Position numbers and translations under genes: made by a program | Notes under the pieces: model-generated | What the model saw: the letters and a program-made list of their open reading frames with translations, nothing else | What the model was told of the DNA's origin: nothing | The model's database searches: none | Shown here: positions 59,145-64,000 of the stretch, in pieces | Layout: the number at the start of each line of letters is the position of its first letter | Position numbering within the stretch: the first letter of the stretch is position 1 | Source: Desulfobulbaceae bacterium UBA2775 | GTDB lineage: Bacteria > Desulfobacterota > Desulfobulbia > Desulfobulbales > Desulfocapsaceae | Direction: 5' to 3' | Length of the DNA: 64,000 nt | Assembly (NCBI GenBank): GCA_002352445.1 | Contig: DEIL01000020.1 | Coordinates: 1-64,000, forward strand

Positions 59145-61826
59145 ATGGAAACCATTACTCTAACGATCAACGGGAAAAGGGTCAGCTGCCTAGAAGGGAA
59201 AAGTATACTCGAAGCAGCAGAAGCACACGGGATAAAAATCCCGAAACTGTGCTATCACCATAGCCTCAAACCTTTTGGTGCCTGCCGACTTTGCCTTGTA
59301 GAAGATGAAAAGACAGGACGACTTTTCGCATCCTGCGTTACTCCTGCAGCGCCGGATATGGTTCTTCTCTCGGACTCGCCTCAAGTCCTGAAACACCGGC
59401 GAAACATTATCTCACTGATGATGGCCGAACACCCTGAGTCCTGCATAGTGTGCAACAAGGGTAATCGCTGTCAGCTGCGAATGATTGCAGCTGAGCTCGG
59501 TATCGGGGAAAACCACCTCTATCCCATGCCAAACTACAAGCCGTTGGAACAGGCAAATCCTTTTATCATGCGGGATTTATCCAAATGCATACTCTGCGGC
59601 AAATGTATAAGGGCAGATCATGAACTGGTTTGTGCCGGTGCTATTGATTACAATTCAAGAGGTTTTGACTCTCGTCCGGCAACGCTTCATGAGCTGCCTC
59701 TGGAAGAATCAACCTGTACCTTCTGCGGCACCTGTGTGTCTCTCTGCCCCACGGGGGCATTATCAACAAAAACAGACTTTGCAGGTACACCGGAACGGGA
59801 ATCAAATTCCGTTTGCGGGTTTTGCGGCATTGGCTGCAATTTGACGTTAGGCATAGCTGGAAATATGATTGTGGATGTTAACCCGGCCCACATTGAAAAC
59901 AGCGTCAATGATGCGACGCTTTGTGTCCGCGGACATTTTGGTCATGACTTTTTAAACTCTACACAAAGACTGACCCATCCTCTTGCCAGAAAAGAAAAAG
60001 AACTCGTCCCGGTCTCCTGGGATAATGCACTGGAAACCACGGCAAAGAAACTTTTAGAAATAAAGGATCAGCACGGGCCCGAAAGTATCGCCTTTCTCGG
60101 CTCCTCAAAATGTTCCAACGAAGAGAACTACCTTTTTCAAAAAATTGCCCGCACAATCATAGAAACAAACAATGTGGACAATGGCGGGTATCTGTCCGGG
60201 AGACTTCTTCTTGATCTGGCGGAAGAACGAACTGACAAGGCAGGCCGTTTTAACTTTTTTGCCGGCCCTCTTTCCGGACTTGAACAGGCAGAAGTTATTT
60301 TCGTGCTAGGGGCCGAACCGGATCAGGCGGCACCGGTTTTGGACTATTATCTCAAAAGAAGTGCTAAAAAAGGTACTCCACTGATTGTGGCGAACCCCAA
60401 AAAAATAGGCCTGACAACCAGCGCCTCTTGTTGGATTCACCCTTACGGTTCCCCTAAGCCTGCGCAGAATTTTTTTGACACATTTTACCTTGAACTGATC
60501 AATTTGATTTCAGCAAATCTTCTTGAAAAAAACGCAATTGACACATCGTTTATATCTCGTTTCACAAGCGGCTATGAAGAATATAAATCAGATCTTTTAT
60601 CACTGGACCAAAAAACATCTGTCGAAAAAGCAAATCTTGATAGCCGCTCAATAAAAAATGCTGCCGAGACATTAACAGGAAAGAAAATAACGTTTGTGGT
60701 CGGAGATGGATTGATGCTGCAACGATATGGCAAAGAGGCCATGGAAGCTCTGCTCAATCTTGCACTGATGACTGGAAGTATCGGATATAAAGGGGCGGGT
60801 TTTCACATTCTTTCAAAAGAAAATAACCTTGTGGGGGCATGGGACATGGGAACAGTTCCGGGGACCCTGCCGGGCAGGTTGATGATTAATAATGAGAATG
60901 ATCGCAACATCTGGGAGAAAGCCTGGAAATCAAAAATCCCACAAACCAAAGGGTTAGACCTGTATCAAATGATAAAGAAGGCTGAAGAAGGTAGTCTTAA
61001 GGCAATCTACATAATGGGAGAAAATCCTCTCCGCAGCCTGCCCCAGCCAAACCGTCTCTTAAAATCATTCGAATCACTGGAATTTGTTGTCGCCCAGGAC
61101 ATTCTCTTTAACGAAACGGTTAATATTGCAGATGTGGTTCTGCCGGGAGCTCCCTTTTCTGAAAAAGCAGGCAGTTTTACAAATATGGAAGGTAAAATTC
61201 AATGTTTTTCCCCTGCACTACCGCCCCCGAAGAATGCCAAAACGGATTTGGAAATTTTAGGTTTAGTTGCTGAAAAAATGGGCGCCCCTGAGTACAAAAG
61301 CAATCACGAAGATATCAGAAAGGAGATCAGCAACACTATCTCCGCTTATTCAGAAACAGCTGCCTGCAAACACCCGATATGGATCCGGGAGAAAAATCAG
61401 TTACAAGATAACATGGCAGAAAAACAGATCCGTTTTTCACCCGTAACCTCGAGCAGTGAAACTGTATGTGATGATGATTATCCATTTATTGCTCTATTCG
61501 GATCTACTCGGTTTCATTTGGGAAGTGGCACGAGGACTGGACAATCTGAGCGGATAAACGTTTTTGCCCCTCAGGGAGAGATTGAAGTCTCTCCAGTTGA
61601 CGCAGAAAAAATGAATTTGATTAAAGACGATCGGATCAAGGTCACCTCAGTGACAGGAGAACTGGAGAGAACTGTTAAAGTTAACAGTAATATTCGATCC
61701 GGTTATATCCATATCCCCACTGCCTATAATCATAACGATGCGAGATGCCTTATTCAACTTGTGCCTCTTCTAGACGCCGACTCAAGCGGATGGGATTCAT
61801 GCCGGGTTACGGTTGAGAAGGTTTAA
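59145..61826 (+). CDS. FdhA/NuoG-like iron-sulfur subunit lacking the formate dehydrogenase catalytic residues
   Basis: An 893-residue protein. A 2Fe-2S domain (Cys 36, 47, 50, 64) leads to a His-Cys3 4Fe-4S site (His 96; Cys 100, 103, 109), then two ferredoxin-type clusters (148, 151, 154, 163 and 191, 194, 197, 201). The molybdopterin-family 4Fe-4S motif is at 224, 227, 231 and 260. The molybdopterin fold fills the rest. In FDHs NNVD is followed by CARL(C/U)H. Here residues 342-353 read NNVDNGGYLSGR, so Ser 351 and Gly 352 replace the catalytic Cys/Sec and His. It is therefore unlikely to oxidise formate and more like NuoG, an electron conduit. It is followed by NuoE- and NuoF-like genes. 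Confidence 0.85.
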   Translation: METITLTINGKRVSCLEGKSILEAAEAHGIKIPKLCYHHSLKPFGACRLCLVEDEKTGRLFASCVTPAAPDMVLLSDSPQVLKHRRNIISLMMAEHPESCIVCNKGNRCQLRMIAAELGIGENHLYPMPNYKPLEQANPFIMRDLSKCILCGKCIRADHELVCAGAIDYNSRGFDSRPATLHELPLEESTCTFCGTCVSLCPTGALSTKTDFAGTPERESNSVCGFCGIGCNLTLGIAGNMIVDVNPAHIENSVNDATLCVRGHFGHDFLNSTQRLTHPLARKEKELVPVSWDNALETTAKKLLEIKDQHGPESIAFLGSSKCSNEENYLFQKIARTIIETNNVDNGGYLSGRLLLDLAEERTDKAGRFNFFAGPLSGLEQAEVIFVLGAEPDQAAPVLDYYLKRSAKKGTPLIVANPKKIGLTTSASCWIHPYGSPKPAQNFFDTFYLELINLISANLLEKNAIDTSFISRFTSGYEEYKSDLLSLDQKTSVEKANLDSRSIKNAAETLTGKKITFVVGDGLMLQRYGKEAMEALLNLALMTGSIGYKGAGFHILSKENNLVGAWDMGTVPGTLPGRLMINNENDRNIWEKAWKSKIPQTKGLDLYQMIKKAEEGSLKAIYIMGENPLRSLPQPNRLLKSFESLEFVVAQDILFNETVNIADVVLPGAPFSEKAGSFTNMEGKIQCFSPALPPPKNAKTDLEILGLVAEKMGAPEYKSNHEDIRKEISNTISAYSETAACKHPIWIREKNQLQDNMAEKQIRFSPVTSSSETVCDDDYPFIALFGSTRFHLGSGTRTGQSERINVFAPQGEIEVSPVDAEKMNLIKDDRIKVTSVTGELERTVKVNSNIRSGYIHIPTAYNHNDARCLIQLVPLLDADSSGWDSCRVTVEKV

Positions 61827-61835
61827 AACAGAAAG

Positions 61836-62345
61836 ATGGAAATGCAAGAGAGGAAAAAAATGAATCCAACCGAAATGGATTGGGAAAAACTTTCTGAAAT
61901 TCTAGCACAACATCAGGGGAAGAAATGGGGATTGATTCCCCTGCTCCAGGAAGTCCAGGAGGGTTTCGGGTTCATTCCTCCCGAATCCATTGAATCCATA
62001 GCTGAAACCCTCAACCTTTACCCCAGTCAGGTACAGGGTGTCATCACGTTTTATGCCGGTTTTTCTTCAGAACCAAAGGGAAAATGCGTTCTCAAGGTAT
62101 GTCGAGGAACAGCCTGTCATGTAAAGGGAGGAAAATCTGTTCTGAGATTAATACAAAAAAATCTCGACCTCAAAGAAGGCGAAACCAGCCCTGACTATCA
62201 GTTTACCCTTGAAACCGCAGCCTGCCTGGGGGCCTGTTTTCTGGCGCCGGCTATGATGGTTGATCGTGAATATTACGGTAAACTGAACCCGATCAAGGTT
62301 ACCAGTATTCTCGGTGAGTACCGGAAGGAAAAGGGAGAAGATTAA
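61836..62345 (+). CDS. NuoE-like 2Fe-2S subunit of NADH-linked dehydrogenase
   Basis: A 169-residue thioredoxin-fold subunit. The 2Fe-2S ligands are Cys 89 and 94 in KVCRGTACHVKG and Cys 130 and 134 in AACLGACFLAP. GLIPLLQEVQEGFGFIPPESI is the conserved helical N-terminal part. It is the usual partner of the NADH-binding NuoF/HoxF-type subunit, whose gene starts 3 bp after its stop. An alternative ATG lies at residue 9. Confidence 0.92.
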   Translation: MEMQERKKMNPTEMDWEKLSEILAQHQGKKWGLIPLLQEVQEGFGFIPPESIESIAETLNLYPSQVQGVITFYAGFSSEPKGKCVLKVCRGTACHVKGGKSVLRLIQKNLDLKEGETSPDYQFTLETAACLGACFLAPAMMVDREYYGKLNPIKVTSILGEYRKEKGED

Positions 62346-62348
62346 ATC

Positions 62349-64000
62349 ATGGAGAAACTTTCATCCATCGGACAATTTGAGTGGCTCCGCAACAGAATCC
62401 TGTCAAAAACTACAGAAGATAAATCTGTGGTACATGTCTGCATGACCGGCTGTCGCGCCTACGGTGCAGCTTCAGTTAAAGATGCGCTTGTGGAAGAAGT
62501 AGAAAAACAAGGCCTTTCCGAGACAGTTGAAATCCGATCAACCGGATGCCATGGTTTCTGTGCAAAAGCTCCTGTTATCGGGTTTGAACCCATGGGTATA
62601 CAATACCAGGAGGTAACCCCCGAAGATGCCCCCGAGATTACCGCCAAAACCCTCAAAGAGAACCAATTAATCGAAAGACTGGCGTACAAAGACCCTAAAA
62701 CAAAGGTACCCATCTATCACCTGGACCAGATCCCTTTCTATGCAAAACAGGAAAAAAGAGTTCTGAAACGGTGCGGGCGGATTGATCCCACAAGTGTAGA
62801 GGACTACATCGCAGCAGGGGGATATCAGGCCATTGTCAAGGCGCTCACAAAAATGAGCCCGGATGAGGTAATTGATGAGGTACTCTCTGCTGGAATAAGA
62901 GGGCGTGGAGGAGCTGGCTTTCCCACCGGCCTGAAATGGAAATTCGCCCGTCAGGCTGCAGGACAGCCAAAATATATCATATGCAACGCAGATGAAGGAG
63001 ATCCAGGTGCCTTCATGGACCGGGCCATGCTGGAGGGAGATCCTCACGCAGTACTGGAAGGGATGCTGATTGGGGCCTATGCACTGGGAGCTGCTTATGG
63101 ATACATTTACGTTAGGGAAGAATATCCGATCGCCATTGATCATCTTAATATCGCCATCGAACAGCTACAGGAACTGGGACTTCTTGGCGAAAACATTCTG
63201 GGTATGGGTTTTGACTTTGATTTGTCCCTGAAAATGGGCGCTGGTGCTTTTGTCTGCGGAGAGGAAACTGCTCTCATGGCATCTATTGAGGGAAAACGCG
63301 GCATGCCGACAGCAAGGCCGCCGTTTCCTGCCCAGGAGGGGTTGGACAGAAAACCATCCAACATCAACAATGTCGAAACCTTTGCGAATATTCCTCTGAT
63401 TATTAATAAAGGGGCTGCCTGGTATGGAATGGTAGGTACTGAAAAAAGCAAAGGTACCAAGATTTTCTCCCTTGCTGGAAAGGTTAATAATACTGGTCTG
63501 GTAGAAGTTCCAATAGGGGCCACCATAAAAGATGTGGTGTTTGAAATAGGTGGGGGTATTCCCCAGGGGAGAGAATTCAAAGCTGTTCAGATGGGAGGGC
63601 CTTCAGGGGGGTGTGTTCCAAAACAGTTTTTAAACCTACCCATTGACTATGACACGATTCAGAAAATCGGCGCAATCATGGGCTCCGGTGGAATGGTTGT
63701 GATGGATGAAAATAACTGTATGGTTGAAATTGCTCGTTTTTTCCTGAGCTTCACCCAATCAGAATCCTGCGGAAAATGTGCGCCATGCCGCCTGGGAACT
63801 ACTCAACTCTTAAAGATATTAACACAGATAACAAATGGCGAAGGCCGGATGGAGGATATCCAGACCATTAAAGATTTGGGCGAAACAATTACATCTGCGT
63901 CCCTCTGCGGACTCGGACAAACCTGCGCCAAACCTGCCTTATCCACTTTGAAATATTTTACAAAGGAGTATGAAGACCACATTAAAGAGCATCGCTGTAG
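62349..64000 (+). CDS. NuoF/HoxF-like NADH-binding flavoprotein subunit, cut by the right edge
   Basis: Open from ATG 62349 to the window end (550 codons and still open). The N-terminus is a thioredoxin-like 2Fe-2S domain (VVHVCMTGCRAYGAAS, STGCHGFCAKAP). NADH and FMN motifs follow: GIRGRGGAGFPTGLKW, IICNADEGDPGAF, CGEETALMASIEG. The 4Fe-4S site is ESCGKCAPCRLGTTQ with SLCGLGQTC. The extra N-terminal domain is as in soluble NAD-linked hydrogenases and formate dehydrogenases rather than respiratory complex I. A C-terminal ferredoxin domain may follow outside the window. Confidence 0.93.
   Translation, partial: MEKLSSIGQFEWLRNRILSKTTEDKSVVHVCMTGCRAYGAASVKDALVEEVEKQGLSETVEIRSTGCHGFCAKAPVIGFEPMGIQYQEVTPEDAPEITAKTLKENQLIERLAYKDPKTKVPIYHLDQIPFYAKQEKRVLKRCGRIDPTSVEDYIAAGGYQAIVKALTKMSPDEVIDEVLSAGIRGRGGAGFPTGLKWKFARQAAGQPKYIICNADEGDPGAFMDRAMLEGDPHAVLEGMLIGAYALGAAYGYIYVREEYPIAIDHLNIAIEQLQELGLLGENILGMGFDFDLSLKMGAGAFVCGEETALMASIEGKRGMPTARPPFPAQEGLDRKPSNINNVETFANIPLIINKGAAWYGMVGTEKSKGTKIFSLAGKVNNTGLVEVPIGATIKDVVFEIGGGIPQGREFKAVQMGGPSGGCVPKQFLNLPIDYDTIQKIGAIMGSGGMVVMDENNCMVEIARFFLSFTQSESCGKCAPCRLGTTQLLKILTQITNGEGRMEDIQTIKDLGETITSASLCGLGQTCAKPALSTLKYFTKEYEDHIKEHRC

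Noticed and set aside
59145..61826. Calling the subunit a selenocysteine- or cysteine-type formate dehydrogenase
   Set aside because: No in-frame TGA occurs and the catalytic Cys/Sec and His positions hold Ser and Gly.

Overview
The window reads as a stretch of chromosome from an anaerobic Gram-negative bacterium of the Desulfobacterota, most likely Desulfobulbales (sulfate-reducer relatives). This rests on the style of the genes (TrmFO and TamA/TamB together, a DUF4080 radical SAM protein, an iron-sulfur flavoprotein, and a methylene-tetrahydrofolate reductase beside NuoE/F/G-like subunits), on many orphan signalling proteins, and on moderate G+C. It is an inference; no rRNA or other decisive marker is present. 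No tRNA, rRNA, CRISPR array, prophage or intact insertion sequence was found.

Layout. 1-10.7 kb is amino-acid catabolism and uptake: a carbamate kinase (cut by the left edge), a cyclic-2,3-diphosphoglycerate-synthetase-like GTPase and an ornithine carbamoyltransferase, preceded by a 16-codon ORF that looks like the first residues of ornithine aminotransferase. A divergent LysR regulator, an M20 amidohydrolase, a CapA-like protein, a four-gene polar amino-acid ABC transporter and a second LysR regulator follow. 11-16.4 kb holds a class A penicillin-binding protein and a TPR lipoprotein, then a worn region with gene fragments, a 191-bp MITE-like element and a SagB-type oxidoreductase. 16.5-28.2 kb holds trmFO, a primase-helicase-like protein with a degenerate TOPRIM motif, a 1122-residue HEAT/cNMP/PilZ protein, maf, a DUF362 protein, serA and a B12-binding radical SAM protein. 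28.3-32.6 kb encodes two exported multidomain proteins (M1 peptidase-ChaN-PDZ; cyclophilin-FKBP). 32.8-41.1 kb holds trpS, dnaK, grpE, an aminotransferase, an orphan NtrC-type regulator, an iron-sulfur flavoprotein and a fumarylacetoacetate-hydrolase-family enzyme. 41.1-46.6 kb is tamB-tamA. 46.9-55.3 kb holds an RNA methyltransferase and a thiamine block: TPP riboswitch with terminator, thiB-thiP-thiQ, a small ORF, a BASS-type transporter, a YhcC-like radical SAM protein and thiamine pyrophosphokinase.

The right end (55.3-64 kb) is the most interesting part. A three-PAS histidine kinase is followed by an unusual HTH-receiver protein whose promoter region carries two triplets of tandem 9-bp repeats. 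Next come a methylene-tetrahydrofolate reductase and FdhA/NuoG-, NuoE- and NuoF-like genes, the last running off the edge. The FdhA/NuoG-like subunit keeps its iron-sulfur ligands but has Ser and Gly where formate dehydrogenases have the catalytic Cys/Sec and His. This suggests an NAD(H)-linked electron-transfer module serving the reductase rather than a formate dehydrogenase.

Small dispersed repeats are frequent: a MITE with a second terminus-like copy 42 kb away, two REP-like hairpins, a shared palindrome, a large imperfect hairpin, a four-copy 38-nt motif and a three-copy 10-mer.
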